Assembly: GCA_947488345.1 (NCBI GenBank)
Contig: CANKZQ010000001.1
Coordinates: 819,501 to 883,500, forward strand
Source of the DNA: an uncultured Flavobacteriaceae bacterium
GTDB taxonomy: Bacteria > Bacteroidota > Bacteroidia > Flavobacteriales > Flavobacteriaceae
Reading direction: 5' to 3'
DNA length: 64,000 nucleotides
Part shown: positions 9,208 to 17,545 of the stretch, piece after piece
Layout of the letters: each line of letters opens with the position of its first letter
Numbering within the stretch: the first letter of the stretch is position 1
Position numbers and translations under genes: made by a program
Notes under the pieces: generated by a model
Seen by the model: the letters and a program-made list of their open reading frames with translations, nothing else
Database searches by the model: none
Told to the model about the DNA's origin: nothing

Positions 9208-9534
9208 ATGATTTTAATTCTAAAACATATAATTCCGAAAAATTATACGGGTTTAGCTATTTATCCTTTTATCTTTCTTAAGAACAAATCATTAAGTGAA
9301 AATGAAGTTCTTATCAATCATGAACGCATTCATTTGAAACAGCAGATAGAATTGCTTTGGGTATTTTTCTTTGTTTGGTATATTTTAGAATTTATCGTTC
9401 ACTTAGTTCGATTCAGAAATTGGAAAAAAGCATATCATAGTATTAGTTTTGAAAAAGAAGCCTATCAAAATGAGTCTGATCTAGATTATTTAAAATACCG
9501 AAAATTTTGGGATTTTCTTAAATATTTGAGATAA
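9208..9534 (+). CDS. Small membrane protein with HExxH zinc-protease-like motif
   Basis: A 108-residue protein, probably of a family of uncharacterised flavobacterial proteins. It carries HERIH at residues 38-42, followed by a hydrophobic helix (LLWVFFFVWYILEFIVHLV, about 49-67) and then SFEKEAYQNE (about 80-89). HExxH followed by a helix and an acidic ExxA/D-type motif resembles the active core of M56 (BlaR1-like) membrane metalloproteases, here without the rest of the protein. Function is unknown; a minimal zincin is an inference. The start at the ATG lies only a few bases after a TATATTTA box at 9196, so the transcript could be nearly leaderless. It lies 51 bases upstream of icmF on the same strand. 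Confidence 0.7.
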   Translation: MILILKHIIPKNYTGLAIYPFIFLKNKSLSENEVLINHERIHLKQQIELLWVFFFVWYILEFIVHLVRFRNWKKAYHSISFEKEAYQNESDLDYLKYRKFWDFLKYLR

Positions 9535-9585
9535 GTTTACTCGATAATAAATTGTAAATTGCGCCATAAAATTAGCACTACATAA

Positions 9586-12500
9586 ATGGAGCAAATTCAT
9601 CCCTATACACCTAAAAACAACATCCGTATTGTTACCGCCGCATCCTTGTTCGATGGCCATGATGCAGCCATCAATATTATGCGAAGAATCATCCAAGCAA
9701 CTGGCGTTGAAGTGATTCATCTCGGGCATGATAGAAGCGTGGAAGAAGTTGTTAATACGGCCATCCAAGAAGACGCAAATGCTATTGCAATGACCTCTTA
9801 TCAAGGGGGACACAATGAATACTTTAAATATATGCATGACCTGCTTAAAGAAAAGGGTGCAGGAGACATTAAAATATTTGGCGGTGGCGGTGGTGTCATC
9901 TTGCCCGAGGAAATCCAAGACCTCATGGCATACGGTATTACACGAATCTATTCTCCAGATGACGGCCGTAAAATGGGGCTCCAAGGAATGATCAACGATA
10001 TGATACAGCAATGTGATTTTCCAACAGGCGAGTCTATTGATTTTACTGTAGAAGATCTACAACATAAAAATGATGCTCAATTAGGGAAAGCTATTTCTGC
10101 AGCCGAAAATTTTTCAGAAAAGCACGCCGATTTTATTGACAAAATTAGGACAGCATCCTCAAAGTCTTCCATTCCAGTTTTAGGAATTACTGGTACTGGA
10201 GGTTCAGGAAAATCATCTTCAGTTGATGAACTCGTTCGACGCTATTTAATCGATTTCCCAAACAAAACAATTGCGATCGTTTCCGTTGATCCATCAAAGC
10301 GCAAAACAGGTGGAGCGTTATTAGGAGATCGTATTCGCATGAATGCAATCAAAAATGAACGTGTCTATATGCGTTCTCTTGCGACAAGACAATCTAATCT
10401 GGCACTGTCTAAGCATGTGAGTGACGCTCTTGACATTTTAAAAGTGGCAAATTTTGACTTAGTTATCTTGGAAACTTCCGGTATTGGTCAATCAGATACA
10501 GAAATCCTCGATCATTCTGATGTTTCGTTATACGTGATGACTCCAGAGTATGGTGCCGCCACACAACTCGAAAAAATTGATATGATTGATTTTGCCGATG
10601 TTATTGCGCTTAACAAGTTTGATAAACGAGGAGCCTTAGACGCGCTTAGAGATGTCAAAAAGCAGTACATGCGCAATCATAATTTATGGGACACTCCTAT
10701 GGAAGAAATGCCCGTTTATGGCACTATAGCCTCTCAATTTAATGACCCTGGCACCAATAGCTTATATCGTGTATTAATTGATAAGTTAAATGAAAAAACA
10801 AGCGCCAATTTTAAAAGCTCTTTTCACATTGAAAAAGATGTGATTGAAAAACAATTCATTATTCCTCCAAATAGAACCCGTTATTTATCAGAAATTACCG
10901 AAAACAATCGTGCCTATAATAAATGGAGCGAAGAGCAACGTCAAGTTGCCCAAAAATTATATGGCATTTATAAAACAGTCGAAACTGTGGCGAATGTCTC
11001 GGTTGAATTGAATACGACTGGGATTAAAGAAGACACCATCTTAAAAGAGGCTCAAAGCGACCAAAAAGAGTTTCTTGAATTATTGCTCAAAGAATTTTCT
11101 CGTGTGAAAATGGATTTAAATCCACACAATTGGGAGGTCATTACTAATTGGCAAACGAAAAAACAATCATATATAGACCCTGTTTATTCTTTTAAGGTGC
11201 GTGATAAAGAAATTAAAATTCAAACGCATACCGAATCGTTATCTCATCTTCAAATTCCGAAAATTGCCTTACCTAAGTACGAAGCTTGGGGCGATATTTT
11301 GCTATGGAGTTTACAAGAAAACGTCCCTGGAGAGTTTCCATATACGGCGGGTATCTATCCCTTCAAACGAACGGGTGAAGATCCAACGCGTATGTTCGCC
11401 GGTGAAGGTGGTCCTGAGCGTACTAATCGTCGTTTTCACTATGTGAGTCTCGGAATGGATGCCAAACGTCTATCAACGGCTTTTGATTCTGTAACCCTTT
11501 ATGGAAATGACCCGCATATTCGTCCTGACATCTATGGTAAAATTGGAAACGCTGGGGTATCAATATGCTGTTTGGATGATGCCAAAAAGTTATATTCTGG
11601 GTTTGAACTTACCAATCCGATGACTTCTGTCTCTATGACCATCAATGGTCCGGCACCTATGCTGCTCGGTTTCTTTATGAATGCCGCTATCGATCAAGAA
11701 TGTGAAAAATATATAAGTGCAAACGGCCTGGAAAAAGCAACAGAGAAAAAAATTACCGCTATTTATGCCAAAAAAGAGGTTCCTAGACCAACATATCAAG
11801 GTGAACTCCCTGAAGGGAATAACGGTCTCGGATTGATGCTATTAGGGGTGACTGGTGATGAAGTACTTCCAAAAGATATCTATGCCCAAATCAAGATGGA
11901 GACAATCGCCAAAGTAAGAGGTACTGTTCAAGCCGACATTTTGAAGGAAGACCAAGCCCAAAATACCTGTATCTTTTCGACGGAATTCGCGTTGCGACTT
12001 ATGGGAGACGTTCAAGAGTATTTCATACAAAACAACGTACGAAACTTCTATTCTGTTTCTATTTCAGGATATCATATTGCCGAAGCGGGAGCAAATCCGA
12101 TTTCACAATTGGCGTTTACCCTATCTAACGGATTCACGTTTGTTGAATATTACCTTTCTCGAGGGATGGATATCAATAAATTCGGGCCCAACCTGTCGTT
12201 CTTTTTCTCGAACGGGATTGATCCAGAATATGCAGTTATCGGACGTGTTGCTCGTAAGATATGGGCAAAGGCATTAAAACAAAAATACGGTGCAAACTCA
12301 AGAGCACAAATGCTTAAATATCATATTCAAACTTCTGGACGTTCGTTACATGCCCAGGAAATCGATTTTAATGATATAAGAACTACGTTGCAAGCGCTGT
12401 ACGCCATCTATGACAACTGTAATTCATTACATACGAATGCCTATGACGAAGCGATTACAACACCCACAGAGGAATCTGTGAGAAGGGCTATGGCCATTCA

Positions 12501-13017
12501 ATTAATCATCAATAAAGAATTAGGATTGGCTAAGAATGAAAACCCTATCCAAGGGGCCTTTATTATTGAAGAATTGACCGATTTGGTTGAAGAAGCTGTC
12601 TATGCCGAATTTGACCGAATTACAGAACGAGGTGGTGTATTAGGTGCCATGGAGACCATGTATCAACGTTCTAAAATTCAGGAAGAAAGTTTGTATTACG
12701 AAACCTTAAAACACACGGGCGAATTTCCTATTATAGGTGTGAATACTTTTTTAAGTAGTAAAGGATCTCCGACCGTTTTACCGGCCGAAGTCATTCGAGC
12801 TACCGAAGAAGAAAAGAAATATCAAATAGAAGTTGTAGAGAATTTAAATAAAGGAAACGCAAAAAGTGCTGTTGAACAGCTCAAATTATTGCAGGAGAAA
12901 TCGATTCAAAATGAGAACATTTTTGAACAATTGATGGAGGCAACGAAAGTATGTTCTTTAGGACAAATTACCGAAGCGCTGTTTGAAGTTGGAGGACAGT
13001 ACAGACGAAATATGTAA
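9586..13017 (+). CDS. icmF: Fused isobutyryl-CoA mutase / G-protein chaperone IcmF
   Basis: An 1143-residue adenosylcobalamin-dependent fusion enzyme. Order: B12-binding domain (about 12-150, lower-ligand loop SLFDGHD with His25, GGGGG further on); G-protein domain with P-loop GTGGSGKS (203-210) of the MeaB type; linker; mutase TIM-barrel (about 560-1120) with [11 protein letters not shown]. By eye, Phe604 (RMFAG) falls where methylmalonyl-CoA mutase has its substrate Tyr and Gln792 (AQNTCIF) where it has Arg. Phe/Gln is the pattern of isobutyryl-CoA mutases, so rearrangement of isobutyryl-CoA to n-butyryl-CoA is favoured over methylmalonyl-CoA. The G domain guards cofactor loading. It is likely cytosolic and linked to branched-chain or fatty acid metabolism. 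pabB follows after 23 bases. Confidence 0.92.
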   Translation: MEQIHPYTPKNNIRIVTAASLFDGHDAAINIMRRIIQATGVEVIHLGHDRSVEEVVNTAIQEDANAIAMTSYQGGHNEYFKYMHDLLKEKGAGDIKIFGGGGGVILPEEIQDLMAYGITRIYSPDDGRKMGLQGMINDMIQQCDFPTGESIDFTVEDLQHKNDAQLGKAISAAENFSEKHADFIDKIRTASSKSSIPVLGITGTGGSGKSSSVDELVRRYLIDFPNKTIAIVSVDPSKRKTGGALLGDRIRMNAIKNERVYMRSLATRQSNLALSKHVSDALDILKVANFDLVILETSGIGQSDTEILDHSDVSLYVMTPEYGAATQLEKIDMIDFADVIALNKFDKRGALDALRDVKKQYMRNHNLWDTPMEEMPVYGTIASQFNDPGTNSLYRVLIDKLNEKTSANFKSSFHIEKDVIEKQFIIPPNRTRYLSEITENNRAYNKWSEEQRQVAQKLYGIYKTVETVANVSVELNTTGIKEDTILKEAQSDQKEFLELLLKEFSRVKMDLNPHNWEVITNWQTKKQSYIDPVYSFKVRDKEIKIQTHTESLSHLQIPKIALPKYEAWGDILLWSLQENVPGEFPYTAGIYPFKRTGEDPTRMFAGEGGPERTNRRFHYVSLGMDAKRLSTAFDSVTLYGNDPHIRPDIYGKIGNAGVSICCLDDAKKLYSGFELTNPMTSVSMTINGPAPMLLGFFMNAAIDQECEKYISANGLEKATEKKITAIYAKKEVPRPTYQGELPEGNNGLGLMLLGVTGDEVLPKDIYAQIKMETIAKVRGTVQADILKEDQAQNTCIFSTEFALRLMGDVQEYFIQNNVRNFYSVSISGYHIAEAGANPISQLAFTLSNGFTFVEYYLSRGMDINKFGPNLSFFFSNGIDPEYAVIGRVARKIWAKALKQKYGANSRAQMLKYHIQTSGRSLHAQEIDFNDIRTTLQALYAIYDNCNSLHTNAYDEAITTPTEESVRRAMAIQLIINKELGLAKNENPIQGAFIIEELTDLVEEAVYAEFDRITERGGVLGAMETMYQRSKIQEESLYYETLKHTGEFPIIGVNTFLSSKGSPTVLPAEVIRATEEEKKYQIEVVENLNKGNAKSAVEQLKLLQEKSIQNENIFEQLMEATKVCSLGQITEALFEVGGQYRRNM

Positions 13018-13040
13018 GCAGCGCACCACTTTTAGATATT

Positions 13041-14333
13041 TTGAAAAGAACCTCCAAAAAAATACAGCTCCGAAATACCGCAACGTTCACTGAAAAGCTA
13101 TTTGATTGGTCGCAACAATTCAACCAAATTGTTTGGTTAGATAGCAATAAGTATGAGCAAAATTACACGAGCTATGATGCTGTACTCGCCATTGATGCAC
13201 ATGCTATTATAGAAACCAGTTATGAGAACGCTTTCGCGGAATTACAGCAATTCAAAAACAAAAGCAAAGATTATATTTTTGGCTATCTAAGTTATGACTT
13301 AAAAAATGATGTAGAAGCCTTGACTTCTAACAATTTAGACGGATTAGGCTTTTCTGATCTCTATTTTTTTCAACCAAAAAAAATCTTTTTGTTAAAAGGA
13401 AATGAGCTCGAAGTGCTTTATTTGGAGGATTACGATCGGGATATTGAATCAGATCTAAATGCTATTGAAAAATATGGTAAACCTTCCAATTTATTTGAGC
13501 ATGACGTAAAGATTCATAAGCGAATTAGCAAAAAAGAATATTTAAAACAACTAGACAAGGTTCTAGATCATATTCATCGAGGAGATATTTATGAAGTCAA
13601 TTTCTGTCAAGAGTTTTATGCTGAAAATGCTCGTATTGATCCGTTTGAAGTTTATAAAAAACTCAATGAAATTTCAAAACCTCCCTTTGCAAGTTTTCTA
13701 AGAATAGATGGTAAATATATACTTTCTGCCTCTCCAGAACGCTTTGTGAGAAAACAAGAGCGAACCATTATTTCTCAACCCATTAAAGGCACCGCGAAAC
13801 GTTTGTCTAATAAAAGATTAGATCAAAAATTAGCGTTTAACTTAGCACAAGACGAAAAAGAACGTTCTGAAAACATCATGATTGTTGACTTGGTGCGCAA
13901 TGATTTATCAAAAACAGCCATCAAAGGTTCTGTAAAAGTTGAAGAGTTATGTAAAGTCTATACGTTCGACCAAGTACATCAATTAATCTCAACAGTGGTT
14001 TCACAAGTCTCCGATGCAATCGATGCGGTGGCCATCGTCAAAAGTCTATTTCCTATGGGCAGCATGACAGGTGCACCAAAAGTATCTGCTATGAAGATTA
14101 TTGAAGGTTTAGAAAAAACGAAGCGTGGTGTTTACTCTGGTGCTATTGGTTATTTCACCCCTACAAATGACTTTGATTTTAACGTGGTAATTCGCAGTAT
14201 TCTCTATAATGCAAGTCAAAAATACCTATCCTATTCGGTTGGTGGTGCAATCACTTCGAAATCCGATCCCGAAAAGGAATATCAAGAATGTTTGTTAAAA
14301 GCCATTGCTATGAAAACGGCTTTGAAAAATTAA
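13041..14333 (+). CDS. pabB: Aminodeoxychorismate synthase component I
   Basis: A 430-residue chorismate-binding enzyme. The signature PIKGT with Lys249 is the mark of PabB (anthranilate synthases have PIAGT). Other conserved parts are DEKERSENIMIVDLVRND, the GSMTGAPK loop and the C-terminal FNVVIRSILY / GGAITSKSDPEKEYQE. It aminates chorismate to 4-amino-4-deoxychorismate in folate synthesis, with ammonia from a PabA-type glutaminase not seen here. The start is a TTG at 13041; no ATG gives full family length. It follows icmF closely and may be read through from it. Its stop overlaps the stop of the converging lipoprotein gene by 4 bases (TTAA). Confidence 0.9.
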   Translation: MKRTSKKIQLRNTATFTEKLFDWSQQFNQIVWLDSNKYEQNYTSYDAVLAIDAHAIIETSYENAFAELQQFKNKSKDYIFGYLSYDLKNDVEALTSNNLDGLGFSDLYFFQPKKIFLLKGNELEVLYLEDYDRDIESDLNAIEKYGKPSNLFEHDVKIHKRISKKEYLKQLDKVLDHIHRGDIYEVNFCQEFYAENARIDPFEVYKKLNEISKPPFASFLRIDGKYILSASPERFVRKQERTIISQPIKGTAKRLSNKRLDQKLAFNLAQDEKERSENIMIVDLVRNDLSKTAIKGSVKVEELCKVYTFDQVHQLISTVVSQVSDAIDAVAIVKSLFPMGSMTGAPKVSAMKIIEGLEKTKRGVYSGAIGYFTPTNDFDFNVVIRSILYNASQKYLSYSVGGAITSKSDPEKEYQECLLKAIAMKTALKN

Positions 14334-14704
14334 AAACTACAGCTATTGTCATCAGTTTTCCAGATGACTTTTCCAGAAGACAGCGTTTCTAAAGTAAAGT
14401 TACCATCTCCTATAAAACCAATATTTTCTCCACGACAATTATATACCACATACACCGAATTACAGACCGGACAACAATCTGCATAAATAATAATTGCTTC
14501 TCCTTTATGAATAGCCTGACTGATGTATAAATATCTAGAAAACTCCGTTACATTCTGTTCTCTCGCTTCAATTTCGGCTTTTAACCAAGGTAAATCTGTC
14601 GTTGGGTTATCAACTGAACATAATACTTTAAACTTTAAATCATCATCAGAACTGCATGAAGTCAATAAGAAACAAATCATTAAAATTTTGTACACAGTTT
14701 TCAT
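14330..14704 (-). CDS. Hypothetical lipoprotein, Cys-rich
   Basis: A 124-residue protein with a clear lipoprotein signal (KILMICFLLTSC, Cys17, then SSDDD). The mature part has a CCPVC cluster (about 77-81) in a strand-rich region (AIIIYADCCPVCNSVYVVYNCRG), plus a Cys near the end; these could form disulfides. I recognise no family. It ends with a 4-base stop overlap with pabB on the other strand. The GH130 gene lies 69 bases upstream in the same direction, so the two could be co-transcribed. Confidence 0.75.
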   Translation of the reverse strand: MKTVYKILMICFLLTSCSSDDDLKFKVLCSVDNPTTDLPWLKAEIEAREQNVTEFSRYLYISQAIHKGEAIIIYADCCPVCNSVYVVYNCRGENIGFIGDGNFTLETLSSGKVIWKTDDNSCSF

Positions 14705-14773
14705 ATTACAAGCATTTCCTTGTTATATAGACTCGAAAAAATCAATTTGGTTGCTTTTTAAAAAAGCAATATT

Positions 14774-15868
14774 TCAATCTCTCACTGCCACTGCAATTTT
14801 CGAATCGGCTGTTCCGTAATACAAAAACCACTTTCCCTTAAAATAGATCAACCCTTCTACAAAACACACTTCATTTACTTCTCCTATTTTTTCATACTCC
14901 TTATCTGGATAAATAAAATGCGTGGTCGTTCTATCGATCAATTTATAAGGCTTTTCTTTATCAAATAATGCTTGCCCCGCTGCATAAGTGAATCTTGGTA
15001 ATTCTGAGTCATTAAAATTCGCCGCGTTGCTTCCATTATATATCAATAAAATACCATCTTCTCTAATCAAAGCAAATGGCCCAGGTTCTACTAACCTACT
15101 ATCAAAATAACCTTTGCGGGGATGCAATACCGAAATCATTTGCTGATTCTCTTCGTTTTCGGCTACCTTCCAATGAATCAAATCATCAGAAAAAGCCATA
15201 AATAAATTTGTGTCACCGAAATACATCCAGTATTTACCATTAATTTTGGTTGCCACTATTTTATTACCAACTAATTTAGAAACTATGGCACCGGCTTTTG
15301 ACCATGTATTCTTATATTTTCCTTCCCCCAGCACCAAACCATGTTTAGTCCAGTTTATTAAATCTTTCGAGCTTGCTAGGCACAATCTAGCTGTTCTACC
15401 ATCGTAAGAGGTATACGTCAAAATATAAGTGCCATCCTCACTTTCAACAATCCTTGGGTCTTCTACACCACCTTTCCATTCGTATTCTTTCATAGAATCA
15501 TTATCAGGGTAAAAAATTGGTGTTGGCTGTTTTTTAAAATGAAGTCCATCTTCGCTAATGGCTAGCCCTAATCTAGATGTCATCGCAGAATCTTGTGCTC
15601 TATAAATTAAATATACCTTGTCATCTTTCACAATGGCAGATGGATTGAGCACATTTTTAGCCTCCCATAGTACTTCGCTCTCTGAAATTGGACATTTAAA
15701 CACTTGAGAAATGACAGGTTCTAGAATAGGATTAATACTATCTGATTTAACAAAATCTAACAAGGTCCAAACTTTATCCAGTTTAACTTCTGATGTTACT
15801 TGTTCTTTAGTTTCTCTACATCCGAGTAAAAGTAATACGCTAGTTATAATAAAAAGTGACATTCTCAT
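14774..15868 (-). CDS. Glycoside hydrolase family 130 lipoprotein
   Basis: A 364-residue protein with a lipoprotein signal (VLLLLGC, Cys17) and a five-bladed propeller typical of GH130: NPSAIVKDDKVYLIYRAQD, GLAISEDGLHF, GGVEDPRIV (catalytic Asp137 of the family motif), WSKAGAI, YFGDTNLFMAFSDDLIHW, VEPGPFALI and YYGTADSKIAVAV. Members are beta-mannoside phosphorylases or, in some Bacteroidota lineages, secreted beta-1,2-mannosidases. Export as a lipoprotein favours a hydrolase, since a phosphorylase would need periplasmic phosphate; this is inference. No other carbohydrate genes are adjacent, and the SusC/D pair is more than 7 kb away. Confidence 0.85.
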   Translation of the reverse strand: MRMSLFIITSVLLLLGCRETKEQVTSEVKLDKVWTLLDFVKSDSINPILEPVISQVFKCPISESEVLWEAKNVLNPSAIVKDDKVYLIYRAQDSAMTSRLGLAISEDGLHFKKQPTPIFYPDNDSMKEYEWKGGVEDPRIVESEDGTYILTYTSYDGRTARLCLASSKDLINWTKHGLVLGEGKYKNTWSKAGAIVSKLVGNKIVATKINGKYWMYFGDTNLFMAFSDDLIHWKVAENEENQQMISVLHPRKGYFDSRLVEPGPFALIREDGILLIYNGSNAANFNDSELPRFTYAAGQALFDKEKPYKLIDRTTTHFIYPDKEYEKIGEVNEVCFVEGLIYFKGKWFLYYGTADSKIAVAVRD

Positions 15869-15971
15869 GTTGAAAGTTACGAATTAATTCGACCGCCAAA
15901 TACATATCCAACGAAAAATGGCACTAAAGTTGCGTTAACAGTTTTGATTAGGTTTATTCTTGTATAAATAC

Positions 15972-15979
15972 TAATTTTG
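15972..15979 (+). promoter_or_regulatory. -7 promoter element for panD (TAATTTTG)
   Basis: Exact match to the Bacteroidota -7 consensus TAnnTTTG, 29 bases before the panD ATG. The nearest upstream TTG is 25 bases away, slightly beyond the usual 17-23 spacing, so the -33 element is uncertain. Confidence 0.5.
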
Positions 15980-16007
15980 CCGAAAATTGATTAATCAAAA
16001 AAAGAAG

Positions 16008-16391
16008 ATGGATATAAACATGTTGAAATGTAAAATTCACAATGCTACGGTAACTGAGGCTGACCTCAATTATGTAGGCAGTATTACTATTGATAGTAAT
16101 TTACTGGATAAATGTGGATTATTGGAGTATGAAAAGGTGCAGGTGGTCAACAATAATAATGGAGCCCGTATAGAGACATATACCTTCAGAGGAGAACCAG
16201 GTAGTGGTATTATTTGTTTAAATGGAGCGGCTGCACGTCATTTTGAAATTGGAGACACCATTATTATAATGGCTTACGCTCAATTGGACCAAGAAGAAGC
16301 GAAGAAACATAAACCAACAGTTGTATTAGTTGATCAAAACAACAAGGTGACCAAAGTTGGTAATTATGAAGAAAACGGTATTATTGGTTAA
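16008..16391 (+). CDS. panD: Aspartate 1-decarboxylase (pyruvoyl enzyme)
   Basis: A 127-residue proenzyme of normal length. The self-cleavage site Gly24-Ser25 sits in YVGSITID, and Ser25 becomes the pyruvoyl group. Other conserved parts are KIHNATVT near the start and [20 protein letters not shown]. It makes beta-alanine from aspartate for pantothenate and CoA. I chose the ATG at 16008, which has a purine-rich leader AAAAAAAGAAG and places the cleavage site at 24/25 exactly; an in-frame TTG at 15987 is less likely. It acts in the cytosol. The surrounding genes are unrelated. Confidence 0.95.
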   Translation: MDINMLKCKIHNATVTEADLNYVGSITIDSNLLDKCGLLEYEKVQVVNNNNGARIETYTFRGEPGSGIICLNGAAARHFEIGDTIIIMAYAQLDQEEAKKHKPTVVLVDQNNKVTKVGNYEENGIIG

Positions 16392-16458
16392 TACTTTCGA
16401 TTATATTCTTGTGCATATGATCTGAGTATTTCTTAGTTCTTACTATTTTTTAACATTC

Positions 16459-16491
16459 TTGCTACTTCTTACGAGTCTTTTGATACTTTTG
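16459..16491 (+). promoter_or_regulatory. Promoter for the alpha/beta hydrolase gene
   Basis: TTG at 16459-16461, a 22-base spacer, and TACTTTTG at 16484-16491, a good fit to the Bacteroidota TTG / TAnnTTTG promoter. The gene starts 17 bases after the box. Confidence 0.65.
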
Positions 16492-16508
16492 AAAGTAACT
16501 AGTGTACT

Positions 16509-17342
16509 ATGGAGCATAAAGAATTTAATTTCAACTTTTACAATACCAAATTTTTTGGTCAATATTTCAGATCAACTTCAGTAAAAGGTGTCATTATTTT
16601 GATACACGGAATGGGTGAGCATTCTAGTAGATATAACGACTTTCTTATTCCGAAATTTTTAGAAAAAAACCTTTCTGTAATTACCTATGATCAATTCGGA
16701 CATGGAAAAACGGAAGGTAAAAAAGGCCATAATCCAAATTTCGAAGCTGTATTAGCAACTGTCACAACTGTGAAGGATAAGGCAAAAGAGATCTTCGGCA
16801 ATGTGCCTTTCTTTCTATACGGACACAGTATGGGCGGTAACGTTGTATTGAATTATGCGCTCCGTAAAGAACATTCTTTTAAAGGCATTATTGCCACAAG
16901 TCCATTTTTAAGAATCTCTTTTAAAGCCCCGGCTTGGAAACTTACCATTGGTAAAATCATTCAAAAAATAGCACCTTCTGTTACCATGCCAAATGAGCTC
17001 GATCCAACACATTTATCTCGAGATAGTGAAGAAGTAAACAAATACGTGAATGACCCTTTAGTGCATAATAAAATAAGTCCAAATTATTCACTTACTTTCT
17101 TTGAAACAGGTGAATGGGCCATAGCCAATGCGCAGCACCTAAAAACACCCACATTGTTAGTGCATGGCACCGACGATAAAATTACCGATTGTAAGGCCTC
17201 AACAGAATTTGTAGAGAATACGAACGGTATCGCCAAGTTATCACTATTTAAGAACGGTTATCACGAGCTGCATAATGACCTCGAAAAGGAGCATTTTGCA
17301 GAAACAATTATAGATTGGATTTCGAACATTTTAGCTCCATAA
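16509..17342 (+). CDS. Alpha/beta hydrolase, monoacylglycerol lipase-like
   Basis: A 277-residue serine hydrolase without a signal peptide. Visible elements: oxyanion-hole LIHGMGEHS (31-39), nucleophile elbow GHSMGG with Ser107, acid Asp223 in VHGTDDKIT, and His252 in GYHELHND. The HGMGEHSSRY opening is typical of the Hydrolase_4 / monoglyceride lipase (PldB-like) group. It probably hydrolyses monoacylglycerol or a lysophospholipid; the substrate is inferred from the family only. It appears to be a single-gene unit with its own promoter. Confidence 0.85.
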   Translation: MEHKEFNFNFYNTKFFGQYFRSTSVKGVIILIHGMGEHSSRYNDFLIPKFLEKNLSVITYDQFGHGKTEGKKGHNPNFEAVLATVTTVKDKAKEIFGNVPFFLYGHSMGGNVVLNYALRKEHSFKGIIATSPFLRISFKAPAWKLTIGKIIQKIAPSVTMPNELDPTHLSRDSEEVNKYVNDPLVHNKISPNYSLTFFETGEWAIANAQHLKTPTLLVHGTDDKITDCKASTEFVENTNGIAKLSLFKNGYHELHNDLEKEHFAETIIDWISNILAP

Positions 17343-17452
17343 GTGATTTGAAAACTGGAATGAAATTTGATGGATATGCAGCAACCAATGGAAACAAGAA
17401 GAAAACTTTAACAAAATTGAAAAAATCTTTTCAATCATATATCGTTATATGT

Positions 17453-17483
17453 TTTCGATAAATCGAAACACGATCGCAATCGT
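17453..17483. promoter_or_regulatory. Two adjacent palindromes upstream of the lytic transglycosylase promoter
   Basis: TTTCGAT-AA-ATCGAAA (17453-17468) and ACGAT-CGCA-ATCGT (17470-17483) are each perfect inverted repeats. They end 17 bases before the TATTTTTG box at 17500, covering the place where a -33 element would lie. This is the arrangement of an operator; the binding protein is unknown. Confidence 0.5.
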
Positions 17484-17499
17484 ATTAAATAAATTTGTA

Positions 17500-17507
17500 T
17501 ATTTTTG
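17500..17507 (+). promoter_or_regulatory. -7 promoter element (TATTTTTG) for the lytic transglycosylase gene
   Basis: Exact match to TAnnTTTG, 39 bases upstream of the ATG at 17546. No TTG -33 element is present at normal spacing; palindromes occupy that place. It also argues against the in-frame TTG at 17495 as start. Confidence 0.55.
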
Positions 17508-17545
17508 TTGCCATCGCTAAAAAACATTTGTTAATAACATACAGA

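Noticed and set aside
9490-10011. 173-residue minus-strand ORF over the start of icmF
   Set aside because: It is the shadow of the strongly conserved B12-binding domain on the other strand.
11341-11358. Tyr591 of IcmF as the substrate-selecting residue, giving a novel Tyr/Gln pocket
   Set aside because: On realignment the methylmalonyl-CoA mutase Tyr in RQYAG matches Phe604 in RMFAG, the normal isobutyryl-CoA pattern.
14523-14819. 98-residue plus-strand ORF
   Set aside because: It runs antisense to the Cys-rich lipoprotein gene and into the GH130 gene; no family or export signal makes it better than the minus-strand genes.
17495-17545. TTG start 51 bases upstream of the lytic transglycosylase ATG
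   Set aside because: It would lie at the TATTTTTG promoter box and bury the signal peptide inside the protein.
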